Source: Oceanobacillus sp. FSL K6-2867 (GTDB lineage: Bacteria > Bacillota > Bacilli > Bacillales > Amphibacillaceae). From it: DNA of 64,000 bases. The position numbers were made by a program, and so were the translations under genes. The DNA lies in assembly GCF_037963145.1 (NCBI RefSeq), contig NZ_CP150144.1:2418001-2482000 (forward strand), written 5' to 3'. This document shows positions 1 through 9,052 of this stretch, in pieces; the first letter of the stretch is position 1; every line of letters starts with the position of its first letter. Under the pieces are notes generated by a model. It searched no databases, was not told the origin of the DNA, and saw nothing but the letters and a program-made list of their open reading frames with translations.

Positions 1-107
1 CCTTCTTTTCCTAAATGCCACATAATCAGCATTTTCCATTTACCACCGATAATTGCAAGTGTAAGTTCCTTTTCGCAATTAAGGGTTTTTAGATTAATAC
101 GACTCAT
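1..107 (-). CDS. HxlR-family transcriptional regulator, N-terminal part (cut by window edge)
   Basis: Only the first 35 codons lie in the window; the gene reads leftward off the edge. The start is an ATG at 105-107 behind a TGGAGGTGA ribosome site at 112-120. The peptide contains [16 protein letters not shown], the signature of the first helices of the HxlR/DUF24 winged helix, and a cysteine at residue 11. In this family (YodB, HypR, CatR) an N-terminal cysteine senses quinones, diamide or disulfide stress, so a redox role is likely by family knowledge. The target is unknown because the downstream part is not visible. The palindromes at 127-138 and 266-277 are candidate operators. Confidence 0.82.
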   Translation of the reverse strand, partial: MSRINLKTLNCEKELTLAIIGGKWKMLIMWHLGKE

Positions 108-500
108 TTATTCACCTCCATTCCAAATTCTTAAGAATATCACCATAGGATTCAAAGTATGATATTAAGAATTCAAGAACTTTCTTTCAAGGAAATCCTT
201 AAGTGAATGGACCACCCCGCTTTTTAACTATTTAGATTAGTTTAACATATAGGAATTATTTTTATAAGTACGTACTTTATCATCATATAGTGATAATGAA
301 GTAACCAAGAAGTAATGAAAATATAATTCTATTCCAATGATTTTCTCTTAAGCAGTGTGATTGGTGAGAAAAAGAAGAAGAACTATGCAGTAATCTATGT
401 GTGAAAAGTTGGAATAGACAAATAAATAAGCTTGTATAAACCAGATGATGAGTATACAATAGATGAAAATTATATATCGTTTTAAAAGGGAGGGATTTGA
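108..500. other. Intergenic region between hxlR and csoR
   Basis: No convincing gene was found on either strand. The stretch holds short palindromes at 127-138 (ATTCTTAAGAAT), 189-200 (AAGGAAATCCTT) and 266-277 (AAGTACGTACTT). The csoR ribosome site (AAAAGGGAGGG) is at the right end. I see no CsoR-type operator with GGGTA half-sites. Confidence 0.6.
266..277. promoter_or_regulatory. 12-bp perfect palindrome, candidate HxlR-type operator
   Basis: AAGTACGTACTT is a perfect palindrome with AGTAC half-sites, resembling inverted-repeat operators of DUF24/HxlR regulators, one of which is divergently oriented 160 bp away. Assignment is inference only. Confidence 0.3.
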
Positions 501-803
501 ATGGGGAAATTCTTACATGATCACACATTAGCACCACGCACTAACCCGGAAAAGCAAGCTATCATCAATCGTTTAAAGAGAATAGAAGGACAGGTACGCG
601 GAATACAAAAAATGGTTGATGAAGATCGTTACTGTGTAGATATACTGGTGCAAATAAGTGCAATCAATGCTGCTTTAAAGAAGGTTGGCTTTTCTATGGT
701 AGAAAGGCATGCAAAGCATTGTGTAGCAGATGCCATCCAAGATCGCGAAGGGGATGCAGCAATTGAGGAACTTCTGGACGTAATGAAGCAATTATCCCGG
801 TAA
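501..803 (+). CDS. csoR: Copper-sensing repressor CsoR
   Basis: This 100-residue protein belongs to the CsoR/RcnR/FrmR (DUF156) family of all-helical metal or persulfide sensors. The Cu(I)-binding triad of CsoR is visible: Cys45 (DRYCVDIL), His70 and Cys74 (RHAKHC), matching the positions in the Bacillus subtilis protein. It should bind copper and release promoters of copper-efflux genes. The ATG at 501 follows AAAAGGGAGGG. No copZ or copA is adjacent: the next gene is cstA on the other strand, so this is an orphan csoR whose targets must lie elsewhere. The residue pattern argues against the Ni sensor RcnR and the formaldehyde sensor FrmR; a sulfur sensor (CstR) would lack His70. Confidence 0.85.
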   Translation: MGKFLHDHTLAPRTNPEKQAIINRLKRIEGQVRGIQKMVDEDRYCVDILVQISAINAALKKVGFSMVERHAKHCVADAIQDREGDAAIEELLDVMKQLSR

Positions 804-909
804 TTGGCGTGATAAAAAGTTCCTGGAGTAGTTCTGTTGCTGGTTTAACTTCACATTGATACAAAGTGCAGCCGATGATGAATTATAGGTACTATGATAA
901 ATACTTTGT

Positions 910-977
910 GGGAGTGATGAAAAGGAACACTCCCCATATAAAAAAAGATGAATAGGGACAACCTACTCATCTTTTTT
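910..977. terminator. Terminator pair between csoR and cstA
   Basis: A GGGAGTG/CACTCCC hairpin lies at 910-933. It is followed at 941-977 by a GATGA-A-TAGG / CCTA-C-TCATC stem flanked by A-run and T-run, so the second element can stop transcription from both sides of these convergent genes. Confidence 0.75.
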
Positions 978-994
978 ATTTAAAAGGTAAACCG

Positions 995-2446
995 CTAAGA
1001 AGCCTTCTTCCAGCCTGAAACGTCAATTTCCAGCGGGATATTGTTTGCTCTTGCTTTCTTGGCAGCCTTAAAGAACAGGACGACAATAATTGCTGACCCG
1101 ATAAAACCGCCAGCCCATGAAATATTCATTGGCAAATTAAATCCTATTGGCTGCGATAAAATATAGGTAATTACCATCACAAGCATAAATGTGCCAGGAA
1201 TGAGTGAAACGAAGTAATTTTTACGAGCAATATATAAATACATTGATCCAACAAATAGGGCAATTACCGCTGTTGACTGGTTTGCCCAGTTAAAATACCG
1301 CCATAAGATATTAAAATCGATTTGCGTTAATACGGCGGAAACAGTGAAAAGTGGCAAAGCAATCCACATACGGCTGGAAAACTTTTTCTGTGCAATATTT
1401 AAGTAATCTGCTATAATCATCCGCGCACTTCGGAATGCTGTATCCCCGGAAGTGATTGGCAGTATGACAACACCGAGTACAGCAAGTGTTCCACCAATTG
1501 CTCCTAATAGAATAGTAGAAGACTCGCTTACAATGGCTCCAGGTCCACCAGCTGCAAGAATTTCATTCAAACCGTTATAGCCACTGAACATACTCATTGC
1601 CGCAGCAGCCCAAATCATTGCGATGACTCCTTCTGCAATCATCATGCCATAGAAAATTTTGCGGCCTTCTTTTTCCCTTTTTGTTGTGCGGGAAATGATT
1701 GGTGTTTGTGTTGCATGGAATCCAGACAGCGCACCACAGGAAATAGTAAAAAACAGCAATGGGAAAATAGCTGCGCCTTCTGGATGGAAGTTCTGGAAGG
1801 AGAGCTCTGGAATTGGAGCATTTGTAGCAACTAAACCAACCCCAACGCCAAACGCACTAATTAACAGCAAGGCACCGAAATACGGGTATAAGCGCCCGAT
1901 TATTTTATCTACTGGGAGCAGGGTAGCGATAATATAATATGCAAAAATAGCCGCAATAAAGATCCATAATGCTACGCTTCCGTCTGTCAGCAGATGGAGC
2001 AAACTGGCTGGTGTGGAAACAAACACCGTACCAACTAATAGTAGAAGCAGCACAGCAAACCCATTTACCACGTGCTTCATAACCTTTCCGAGAAACTTAC
2101 TGGCAAGCTCTGGTAAATGAGCACCTCGGTTTCGAATAGATATCATACCTGTTAAATAATCATGAACCGCGCCTGCGAAAATACAGCCGACAACTATCCA
2201 AATAAATGCTGCTGGCCCATAAAGTGCACCCATGATTGGCCCAAATACGGGTCCTGTCCCAGCAATATTCAAAAGCTGTATCAGTGAATTCTTTGGTGTG
2301 CTCATCGGAATATAGTCCACACCATCACTATTCACATAAGCAGGAGTTGGACGCTCGTCTTTTACCCCGAAGAGCTTTTCAATGAACTTCCCATACGTAA
2401 AATAACCAATTATTAAAAGTGCGATACCTGCAAGAAATGTATACAT
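995..2446 (-). CDS. cstA: CstA-family transporter (peptide/pyruvate carbon-starvation protein)
   Basis: A 483-residue, very hydrophobic protein with the CstA N-terminal motifs NIAGTGPVFGPIMGALYGP (near residue 60) and a GALSGFHATQTPIISRTT segment typical of the family. CstA and its paralog BtsT/YjiY are proton-coupled transporters of peptides or pyruvate. It is shorter than the roughly 600-residue B. subtilis and 700-residue E. coli proteins. The start has an AAGGAGGAAAAGC ribosome site. It is the last gene of a leftward cluster with lytS and lytR, the same pairing as BtsS/BtsR with BtsT in E. coli. I therefore infer pyruvate as substrate. A cre-like box and ACCTG direct repeats precede it. 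Confidence 0.85.
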   Translation of the reverse strand: MYTFLAGIALLIIGYFTYGKFIEKLFGVKDERPTPAYVNSDGVDYIPMSTPKNSLIQLLNIAGTGPVFGPIMGALYGPAAFIWIVVGCIFAGAVHDYLTGMISIRNRGAHLPELASKFLGKVMKHVVNGFAVLLLLLVGTVFVSTPASLLHLLTDGSVALWIFIAAIFAYYIIATLLPVDKIIGRLYPYFGALLLISAFGVGVGLVATNAPIPELSFQNFHPEGAAIFPLLFFTISCGALSGFHATQTPIISRTTKREKEGRKIFYGMMIAEGVIAMIWAAAAMSMFSGYNGLNEILAAGGPGAIVSESSTILLGAIGGTLAVLGVVILPITSGDTAFRSARMIIADYLNIAQKKFSSRMWIALPLFTVSAVLTQIDFNILWRYFNWANQSTAVIALFVGSMYLYIARKNYFVSLIPGTFMLVMVITYILSQPIGFNLPMNISWAGGFIGSAIIVVLFFKAAKKARANNIPLEIDVSGWKKAS

Positions 2447-2468
2447 TTGCTTTTCCTCCTTCTATTAA

Positions 2469-2482
2469 TGAATCCGATTTCA
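2469..2482. promoter_or_regulatory. Candidate cre (CcpA) site before cstA
   Basis: Read on the minus strand, TGAAATCGGATTCA matches the cre consensus TGWNANCGNTNWCA at all but one fixed position. It lies between a TATACT -10 box and the cstA ribosome site, where CcpA binding would repress. Carbon-catabolite control of cstA is known in B. subtilis; the site here is inferred. Confidence 0.4.
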
Positions 2483-2526
2483 TAATAGTATAAAAGATTC
2501 ATAGAGCAGGAGGGGAGAATCAGGCA

Positions 2527-2559
2527 TAACAGGTAATTATGTTGAATTATCATGCAGGT
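2527..2559 (-). promoter_or_regulatory. Candidate LytTR-type direct repeat upstream of cstA
   Basis: On the minus strand ACCTGCAT and ACCTGTTA occur 25 bp apart (start to start) in the lytR-cstA gap. LytTR regulators bind pairs of direct repeats, and BtsR sites have ACC-starting halves about 21 bp apart. The cstA promoter lacks a good -35, as expected for an activated gene. Confidence 0.3.
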
Positions 2560-2579
2560 TGACTGGATTAAGATGCAAG

Positions 2580-3311
2580 CTAAATTTCTAATCGACTGCG
2601 CAATGCTTTTACATAATTTCTGCTCACTGATAGAGTGTCGTCACTGCCTTCTAATTGTAGGTGGTAAGCCCCGTTAAACCACGGAGTTAAGCGGCTGACA
2701 TACTCTAAGTTGATTAAGAAGCTCTTATGAATTCGAAAAAAACCATAGGCCAGCAGTCTGTTTTCTAAATCCTTAAGGGCGATCTTAGTTTCAAATTCGC
2801 CATTCTTGGTAATGAGCTTGGTTCGCTTATCGCTTCTAGACATATATAAAATATCTTCTGGTTCAACATAGAAAATATCTCCTTCTGCTTCTACAGCAAG
2901 TTTTCCGGTTAACTTTGCTGTGTCAGTGTCAGTTGCTGGCTTGAGATTTTTTTCTAACCGTTCAATTGTTTCCTGCAATTGCTCTTCATCATAGGGCTTA
3001 AGCAAATAGTCCACAGCATCATAGCGAAAGGCTTCGGCTGCAAACTGTGGATATGCAGTAGCAAAGACGATCAAGGGTGGCTTTTTGAGTCCCTTGATTG
3101 CTTTAGCTGTCTCCATACCATTCATTTTTGGCATTTCCACATCAAGAAAGACGACATCCGGCTGATGCTGAATCGTCTTCATAATAGCGGCTTCCCCGGA
3201 TTCCGCTTCTTCAATCAGGTTTACCTGGGGAAAGTCACTTAATAAATGCTTCAGTTCTTTTCGGTTGTATGGTTCATCATCAACGATAAGTACCCGGATT
3301 AACTGATCCAT
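2580..3311 (-). CDS. lytR: LytTR-family response regulator
   Basis: A 243-residue response regulator. The receiver domain spans residues 1-125 with the acidic pair Asp11/Asp12, phospho-acceptor Asp57 (FLDVEMPKMNG) and the conserved Lys in LLKPYDEEQ. A LytTR DNA-binding domain occupies about 140-240 (FFRIHKSFLINLEYV). Its 5' end overlaps the 3' end of the lytS-type kinase gene by 13 nt, so the two are translationally coupled. In B. subtilis the equivalent LytST (LytS-LytT) pair activates a pyruvate-transport operon; here the immediate downstream gene is cstA. The family match is clear, while the exact regulon is inferred. Confidence 0.9.
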   Translation of the reverse strand: MDQLIRVLIVDDEPYNRKELKHLLSDFPQVNLIEEAESGEAAIMKTIQHQPDVVFLDVEMPKMNGMETAKAIKGLKKPPLIVFATAYPQFAAEAFRYDAVDYLLKPYDEEQLQETIERLEKNLKPATDTDTAKLTGKLAVEAEGDIFYVEPEDILYMSRSDKRTKLITKNGEFETKIALKDLENRLLAYGFFRIHKSFLINLEYVSRLTPWFNGAYHLQLEGSDDTLSVSRNYVKALRSRLEI

Positions 3312-5050
3312 TGTTTCTGTACCTCCTCATACGGCAGCGCAAAATAAATTTTCGTACCGCTGCCGATAGTGCTTGTTACGTGAAGTGCTGCGTGCTCGCC
3401 AAACATCATACTCAGCCTGCGATTAACATTATAAAGTGCTAAGCCATTTCCGTTTTCAGAGTCAGTGGGTGCTTGATGTATCTTGGCTGCTGCAGCATTG
3501 TTCATTCCCTTTCCGTTATCCTCGACGCTGACATAGATGCTTTCCTGCTGCATTTCCATCACAATCTCCAGATTACAATCACTTTCTTTATCTTTAAATC
3601 CATGGGTGATTGCATTCTCAACAATTGGCTGGAGTGTAAGCGGGGGAATTTGATATGAAAGTATATCCTCGTCGACCGTATAACTCACTGTTAATTTATT
3701 GTGAAAACGTTCTGTATTTAATGATAAATAAGCTTTGACGTGCCTCAGTTCCTGTTCCAGTGTCGTCACTTCCTGGGTTGTAGCAGATAAATTTTGCCGC
3801 AAAAAATGCGATAATGAAACAAGCATTTTCCGAGCCTTAGCTGGATCAAGACGAATCAGTGACACAATTGTGTTTAACGTATTAAATAAAAAATGCGGGC
3901 TAATTTGTGCTTGCAGTGCTTTTATTTCAGCTTCTTTGGCTAATTGATATGCCCGATCTGCCTGTGCCACTTCAAGCTGGTGACTCATCATCGAGCTTAA
4001 TCCGGTAATGAGTTCAATATTCACATTCGAAAGATCATTTTCAGACTGGAAGTAAAATTTTAACGTGCCAATTGTTTCACCGCGCTGCTTTAACGGTGCA
4101 ATTACGGCGGCTCCAAGTGGACAGCCTTCCACCGAACAATGAATTGAATCCGGATTAGCAATAAGAATCTCACCGCGTTTAATCGCATCAAGGGTAATCT
4201 GTGTCTGAATGGGCTTTTCTTTTTGATGATGATCATGTCCAAGACCGACATGTGCAAGAATTTCGGTTTTATTTGTTATGGAAACAGCACTTGTTTTCAG
4301 TTCGTTATGAATAATACGGCAGACCTCATCCGCAGAATTGATGTGGAGCCCGCTTTGCAGGTGTGCAAGTGTTTTATCTGCAATGCGTAAAGTTTTCTGA
4401 GCTTGTAGAGCACTAGCTTTTTCCTCCTCACTGAGAACACTTTTGATAACTAAAAGAACGAGCACAGTGCCCAGCCCATTCGCTATGATCATTGGAACAC
4501 CGATTATATTCACTAAAGCCCATGCTTGCTCCACAGGACGTGCGACAAGGACAATGATAAGCATTTGAATCGTTTCTGCTAGTGCACCGATCAGAAAGGA
4601 GCTGCGCAGACTTATGCGCTTATTTTTTTTATGAAAAAGACTAGAGAGAATGCCTGCGATGATGGTAGCTGCTCCACAGGCAATGGCTGTAAAACCACCT
4701 AATGTAAAGCGATGAAGTCCAGCAATTAGCCCTGCGCCAATCCCGACCTTAGGGCCGCCGAGCAGACCAGCGATTACAATACCAATTACTCTGGAGTTGG
4801 CGATTGCTTCCTCTGTCGTCAAATCAGTTGCCCAGCGGTTAAATTGAAGGCTTTCTGTGCTTAAGCTCAATCCTGTATAGGTACCAATAATCCCAAAGGA
4901 GCCAAAGAAAATAATCGCAGTAAGCTGTTGCTTCCGGTTGAGCTGGTCTTGATAAAACATGTTCCAGAAAAAATGAAATCTCGTTAAAATAAAGGCGATT
5001 GTTACAATAATTCCAACGCGTTCTATCAAAGTAACCAATAGTTCGAACAT
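3299..5050 (-). CDS. lytS: LytS-type sensor histidine kinase
   Basis: A 583-residue kinase starting at the ATG at 5048-5050 behind AAAGGAGGC; an open frame extends 35 codons further upstream but without a ribosome site. The first ~200 residues hold the 5TM-LYT receptor region (FFGSFGIIGTYTG, GLLGGPKVGIGAGLIAG). A GAF-like domain follows at about 230-360. The C-terminal part contains ALQAQISPHFLFNTLN, the HisKA_7 phospho-acceptor motif, and a HATPase domain with QPIVENAITHG and GNGLALYNV. Kinases of this class sense extracellular pyruvate or envelope state. It is first in the leftward lytS-lytR-cstA cluster. Confidence 0.9.
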   Translation of the reverse strand: MFELLVTLIERVGIIVTIAFILTRFHFFWNMFYQDQLNRKQQLTAIIFFGSFGIIGTYTGLSLSTESLQFNRWATDLTTEEAIANSRVIGIVIAGLLGGPKVGIGAGLIAGLHRFTLGGFTAIACGAATIIAGILSSLFHKKNKRISLRSSFLIGALAETIQMLIIVLVARPVEQAWALVNIIGVPMIIANGLGTVLVLLVIKSVLSEEEKASALQAQKTLRIADKTLAHLQSGLHINSADEVCRIIHNELKTSAVSITNKTEILAHVGLGHDHHQKEKPIQTQITLDAIKRGEILIANPDSIHCSVEGCPLGAAVIAPLKQRGETIGTLKFYFQSENDLSNVNIELITGLSSMMSHQLEVAQADRAYQLAKEAEIKALQAQISPHFLFNTLNTIVSLIRLDPAKARKMLVSLSHFLRQNLSATTQEVTTLEQELRHVKAYLSLNTERFHNKLTVSYTVDEDILSYQIPPLTLQPIVENAITHGFKDKESDCNLEIVMEMQQESIYVSVEDNGKGMNNAAAAKIHQAPTDSENGNGLALYNVNRRLSMMFGEHAALHVTSTIGSGTKIYFALPYEEVQKQWIS

Positions 5051-5237
5051 CGAAAGCCTCCTTTTACAAATGAATTTCAATTTATAGTAAGGGTTTTCAA
5101 TTAGTATAACAGCTTCCCATATGTTTGAAAATTGAATAAGCGCTAGGGGTTGCATTACACTTTTCTTATATGTGAATGCTCTGGATTTTTATATAATTAA
5201 TAGCTTATAAATTTTAAAGAGGTCTGGAAGGCAGTAT

Positions 5238-5271
5238 AAAAAGGCATTCACCTAAAAGCATGGTAAATGCC
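5238..5271 (-). terminator. Hairpin terminator downstream of the yitT-like gene
   Basis: On the minus strand GGCATTTACC pairs with GGTGAATGCC around an 8-9 nt loop, followed by TTTTT. It stands between the leftward yitT-like gene and lytS. The rest of 5051-5466 holds the lytS upstream region and a GC-rich CCGCC/GGCGG hairpin near 5431-5451; no gene was found there. Confidence 0.6.
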
Positions 5272-5466
5272 AAGATTTCTAATCTACTGTCAGCAGTGCA
5301 ATTAAGGCACAGAGGAAATCAGCAAAGAAATCCCCTTTTAAAACCGATATAATCACTAACCTATTGCTTTCGGATTTGGATGGGCATTTCGTTACTTTAT
5401 GCAATATGATGATGCTGGTACAACAGTCCGCCTCACTCAGGGGGCGGTTTGTTTGACCTCATATGA

Positions 5467-6276
5467 TCAATTCCTCGCAAATTCACCATCAATCTCAACA
5501 GTTTCAAATACGTTAATAAAGGCCTTTTCATCATGTGATCGTACAATCTCTTTAATTTTTAAGGTTTCATAGCGGGTAACGACCATCATCAAAATTTGCT
5601 TTGACTCGTTGGTGTAGCCGCCATACCCATCCGTAATCGTAATGCCTCGGTAAATGGATTTCAGTAATTCCTGGCGTATTGCTTCACCCTTAGTAGTAAC
5701 AATCTGCATCGTTAATTTAATATGACTCGTGTGAATTTTATCAATCATTCTGCCGGTTAAATAAATCGATAGCAGTGTATATAATGCAATGTTCCAATCG
5801 AAAATCATACCGGAAAAAAGGACTATAACGCCGTTCATTCCAGTAAGCAGTAATCCTACACTGAAATTACTGGTTCGTGAAATAATCATTGCGATAATAT
5901 CGAACCCCCCCGACGTGGCGGAGAATTTCATAACGACACCAATCCCAATACCGCCAAGCACACCTCCGAAAATGGCAGATAGCAAAATATTATCTGTCAG
6001 ACTTATGACGGGTAATACGTATAAGAAGATGGATAGTGTTACAACGCAAACGAGCGTATTTATGGTAATTTCCTTTCCAAGTTTATAATAGCCGAGGATA
6101 AGAATTGGGATATTCAAAACAAGATTAAACACTCCCGTATCAAATGGTGTGAGCAACCCAAGTAAAATGGAAATTCCGCTAACACCGCTGCTCAAAATTT
6201 CAAATGGCACAAGGAAAAAGTTAAAGGCTATTGCCACCAGCAGGGATCCAGCGATTACCATTATATTTTTTTTCAT
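5467..6276 (-). CDS. YitT-family membrane protein (DUF161 + DUF2179)
   Basis: A 269-residue protein with five or six transmembrane segments in the first ~175 residues (YitT_membrane, formerly DUF161; GVSGISILLG and ATSGGFDIIAMIISR are family motifs). A C-terminal cytosolic DUF2179 domain spans about 190-265 (YRGITITDGYGGYTN...QILMMVVTR). The start follows AGGAGGTTCCAATAA. Bacillales carry several paralogs (YitT, YpjC, YxkD, YvjA, YqfU) of unclear function, so no specific name is given. It is monocistronic, with a terminator at 5238-5271. Confidence 0.85.
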   Translation of the reverse strand: MKKNIMVIAGSLLVAIAFNFFLVPFEILSSGVSGISILLGLLTPFDTGVFNLVLNIPILILGYYKLGKEITINTLVCVVTLSIFLYVLPVISLTDNILLSAIFGGVLGGIGIGVVMKFSATSGGFDIIAMIISRTSNFSVGLLLTGMNGVIVLFSGMIFDWNIALYTLLSIYLTGRMIDKIHTSHIKLTMQIVTTKGEAIRQELLKSIYRGITITDGYGGYTNESKQILMMVVTRYETLKIKEIVRSHDEKAFINVFETVEIDGEFARN

Positions 6277-6517
6277 TTATTGGAACCTCCTAAAATTATG
6301 GTGTGAATTCTAGATGATAGACGACCGTTTTAAACCACCACAACATCTTATCTGAAAATACAGCAGTTGTCAGCACTTTTTTAACTTAGTTTTCGCTATT
6401 TGTTACGAAATCATGAATTTATTCTTCCGAATGATTCTAGAAGGTACTTTAGGAGTGTGGTAAGATTTGGGTCAAGAAGATTGTTTGAAATGGTTAGCCA
6501 TATAGGAGGGGGAAGAG

Positions 6518-6772
6518 ATGGAGGGTTTTCGTGGTTTCATTATAATGATACTTATTTTCATAATTGTCATTTTACTTATTGCGTTACTTTTTAAAGAGAA
6601 AAAGCTGCTGGTTCCGATTATAATCAATATTTTAAGTGTCGTACTCGTTGTGATCAGCTTGATGTTTGGGGGATGGGAAGGAATGGGGCTGGGCTTTGTC
6701 AGCCTTTCTATCTATTTAGCTTCCATTATTGTTTTCCTAATAATCGGGTTTCGCTATCTTTTAAACAAATGA
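6518..6772 (+). CDS. YesK-like small membrane protein
   Basis: An 84-residue protein with three hydrophobic segments. It carries MFGGWEGMGLGFVSLSIYL, the family signature (GGWEGMGLG) of YesK-type proteins of Bacillales. The start ATG lies behind GGAGGGGGAAGAG. No function is established for the family. The gene stands alone between the yitT-like gene and the bce cluster and ends at a strong bidirectional terminator. Upstream, 6277-6517 shows no gene. Confidence 0.75.
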   Translation: MEGFRGFIIMILIFIIVILLIALLFKEKKLLVPIIINILSVVLVVISLMFGGWEGMGLGFVSLSIYLASIIVFLIIGFRYLLNK

Positions 6773-6810
6773 CGGTTGAATAATACACATCTTACAAAAG
6801 TGTAATTGAA

Positions 6811-6845
6811 AAGCAGTGAAACCTGTAAAGAGGTTCACTGCTTTT
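6811..6845. terminator. Bidirectional terminator
   Basis: AAGCAGTGAAACC pairs with GGTTCACTGCTT around a 7-nt loop, with T-rich tails on both strands. It separates the rightward YesK gene from the leftward cluster ending at 6850. Confidence 0.85.
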
Positions 6846-6849
6846 CGTA

Positions 6850-7038
6850 TCATTTAGAAATAGCAAGGTAAATAATAAAACTTATAATATACAGACTAAA
6901 CAGGATGGTCATCCATTTAGATGAGTTTCGTCCTGTATTAAAAATACCCTTTATGCCATTATTTAAAATGCTTGTAATAAAGATGATTATAGCACCTGCA
7001 AATGAGAGCATTGCAACGATGAAAAAAATTTTTTCCAT
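6850..7038 (-). CDS. Small two-TM membrane protein (unknown)
   Basis: A 62-residue hypothetical protein with hydrophobic spans at about 4-26 and 41-60, separated by a short basic, Gly/Asn-rich loop (NNGIKGIFNTGRNSSKW). The ribosome site is weak (AGTGGGTG). It lies 61 bp downstream of bceB in the same direction and ends at the terminator at 6811-6845, so it could be the last gene of that operon. I recognise no family. Confidence 0.5.
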   Translation of the reverse strand: MEKIFFIVAMLSFAGAIIIFITSILNNGIKGIFNTGRNSSKWMTILFSLYIISFIIYLAISK

Positions 7039-7099
7039 TTTACACCCACTTTTTATACTTTTTTTAGGTTATCCTAGTAGGGAAAAGGGATGCTGTTCT

Positions 7100-9052
7100 C
7101 TAGAGGGATTCTCTAATCACCCGCTTATAATACAGTACCGACAATATGCCGAAAATAGAATACAGTGCCGTATAGATGAGCATGACGATAATCATCGGTG
7201 TCAACAATTCTGTACCGAAAAAGAACCAGCCAGATTTAACGGCGAAATAGCTGTGGCTTAATCCGATTATTAATGGAATACCAAAGTTAAAGAGCTGCTT
7301 TCGCCATATACCTCGTAATAAGTCACCTTGTGTAAAACCTAGTTTTCTTAGGATTGTATAATTAGCCTTTTCTTCTTCACTCTCATCCATCTGCTTGAAG
7401 TATAGAATACAGCCAGAGGTGATGAGAAAGGCTAAGCCCAGAAATCCAACGATAAACATAATGAGCCCCATTGCACTTTTTTGGCTTTGGAATAAGGATA
7501 GCCGGGAAAGGCTCATGCCATCATCGTCTGTGATTAACGATTGGAAGATATCATTAGCTTCTGCTACTTCGGATAGATTTTCAATATCAATTCCAATATA
7601 GACTGGTGGCTGATTTTGAATTTCCGGATCTACGTCTTGTACTAATCTTTTGAGTGTTGCGTTATCAACAATAGCCGTTGGTAAACCACCAGCGGTAAAA
7701 TTATAGGAAAGGATGTTTCCTTCACGTAAGCCTAGAAAATCTTGCTTGATTTCTTCGTTAGGAGTTATGAAGGATACCTCGCCAGATTCTTTCAATGAAA
7801 TAAACTGCTGGAGAACCCCACTGTAACCAGTAAAAATAACTTCTTCAGAAGATACATCAATCCCTTCAATAGCATCCTCGCTGACTACAGATAAGGTCAT
7901 CTTATTTGGGTCGGTTACCATTTCTGATTCACTGAAATCTGTCTCCATGATTTGTGAAACATCCACATCAACTTGAACGACGTCAATTTTCGTTTCTTCA
8001 TAAGCGATTTTCTCTGTATCTAATGCAGCCTTAAATGCTTCTGCTTTTTCTGCAGCTCCTATCGAAAAATGTGCTGGCACACTTTGTTCTGCTGATTTTT
8101 CTGCTGAATAATAGGAGATATAGCTTAATGATAATAATCCAATCGCCAGGGCAGACACCGTAGTGATGATAGTTAAAAGCAATGCATTCGACTTCATTCG
8201 AAACATAATCGATGAAAGGGATAGAACATCGTTCAGATTTAAATAGCCGCCCTTACTTTTTCGAATGAGATGAAGGATAAAGCTAACGCTCCCTTTATAA
8301 AATAAATATGTTCCAATAATGACAGAGGCTAGGATGCTTACCATCGCAATGATTAACTGTGGAAATGTGACAAAGTCGCCGCTGAATAGCTTCGTTGAGA
8401 CAAAGTAGCCAAGAATAATAAGTCCAATTCCAATAATACCAACAATCATTTCAAAGGCTGACATTTTTTTAGCCCTCGCTTCTGTTGATGAGCGAACGCG
8501 GAATAAGGCTAGAATGCTCTGTCTTTTGATAAATAGTAAGTTCATAATCATAATGCAAAAGTAAATCGCTGCAAAGACCAGTAATGTTTGGATTAAGGCC
8601 TCGGTTGAAAAATGTAAATCTGCTACTTGCTCAATGCCAATAACGTTTAACAAAATCATCATAATAAACTTCGAAGCAGCAAAGCCAATGAAAATCCCGA
8701 TGGCAAGTGAACCAAAGTATAAGATGAGATTTTCAAGCGTAAGAATTTGAAAGATTTTCCCCTTTGTCATACCAATCAATTGAAATAATCCAATTTCCTT
8801 ACTTCGTCGTTTAATAAAAATCGTATTTGCGTATAATAGAAAAATCGTAACAATACCGACAAGAACGATGGAAGCTGTTCGAATTCCAGCAGCTCCTTTA
8901 ATCGATCCTTCAACCGCATCCATTTCCGGGTCAAACTGCAGGGTAACAAACGCGAAATAAAGCGCGACACTAAAGATTAAGGCGAATACATAGAGATAGT
9001 AGTTTTTCAGGTTTTTCTTTAGGTTTCGGTAGATCAAGTGATTAATGCTCAT
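7100..9052 (-). CDS. bceB: BceB-type ABC transporter permease (antimicrobial peptide sensing and resistance)
   Basis: A 650-residue permease with the BceB layout: ten predicted membrane spans with a large extracellular loop (about residues 305-515) between spans 7 and 8, and FtsX-like halves. The N-terminus ([20 protein letters not shown]) is characteristic of BceB. In B. subtilis BceAB frees lipid II-cycle intermediates from bacitracin and similar peptides and also passes flux information to the BceS kinase. Its start overlaps the 3' end of bceA by 11 nt. Membrane location and a complex with BceA and BceS are expected. Confidence 0.88.
   Translation of the reverse strand: MSINHLIYRNLKKNLKNYYLYVFALIFSVALYFAFVTLQFDPEMDAVEGSIKGAAGIRTASIVLVGIVTIFLLYANTIFIKRRSKEIGLFQLIGMTKGKIFQILTLENLILYFGSLAIGIFIGFAASKFIMMILLNVIGIEQVADLHFSTEALIQTLLVFAAIYFCIMIMNLLFIKRQSILALFRVRSSTEARAKKMSAFEMIVGIIGIGLIILGYFVSTKLFSGDFVTFPQLIIAMVSILASVIIGTYLFYKGSVSFILHLIRKSKGGYLNLNDVLSLSSIMFRMKSNALLLTIITTVSALAIGLLSLSYISYYSAEKSAEQSVPAHFSIGAAEKAEAFKAALDTEKIAYEETKIDVVQVDVDVSQIMETDFSESEMVTDPNKMTLSVVSEDAIEGIDVSSEEVIFTGYSGVLQQFISLKESGEVSFITPNEEIKQDFLGLREGNILSYNFTAGGLPTAIVDNATLKRLVQDVDPEIQNQPPVYIGIDIENLSEVAEANDIFQSLITDDDGMSLSRLSLFQSQKSAMGLIMFIVGFLGLAFLITSGCILYFKQMDESEEEKANYTILRKLGFTQGDLLRGIWRKQLFNFGIPLIIGLSHSYFAVKSGWFFFGTELLTPMIIVMLIYTALYSIFGILSVLYYKRVIRESL

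Noticed and set aside
283-537. 84-codon minus-strand frame over the csoR start
   Set aside because: It is antisense to csoR, low in complexity and without a ribosome site.
5051-5155. Longer N-terminus for the LytS-type kinase
   Set aside because: No ribosome site before the upstream start, while AAAGGAGGC precedes the ATG at 5050 and the family begins there.
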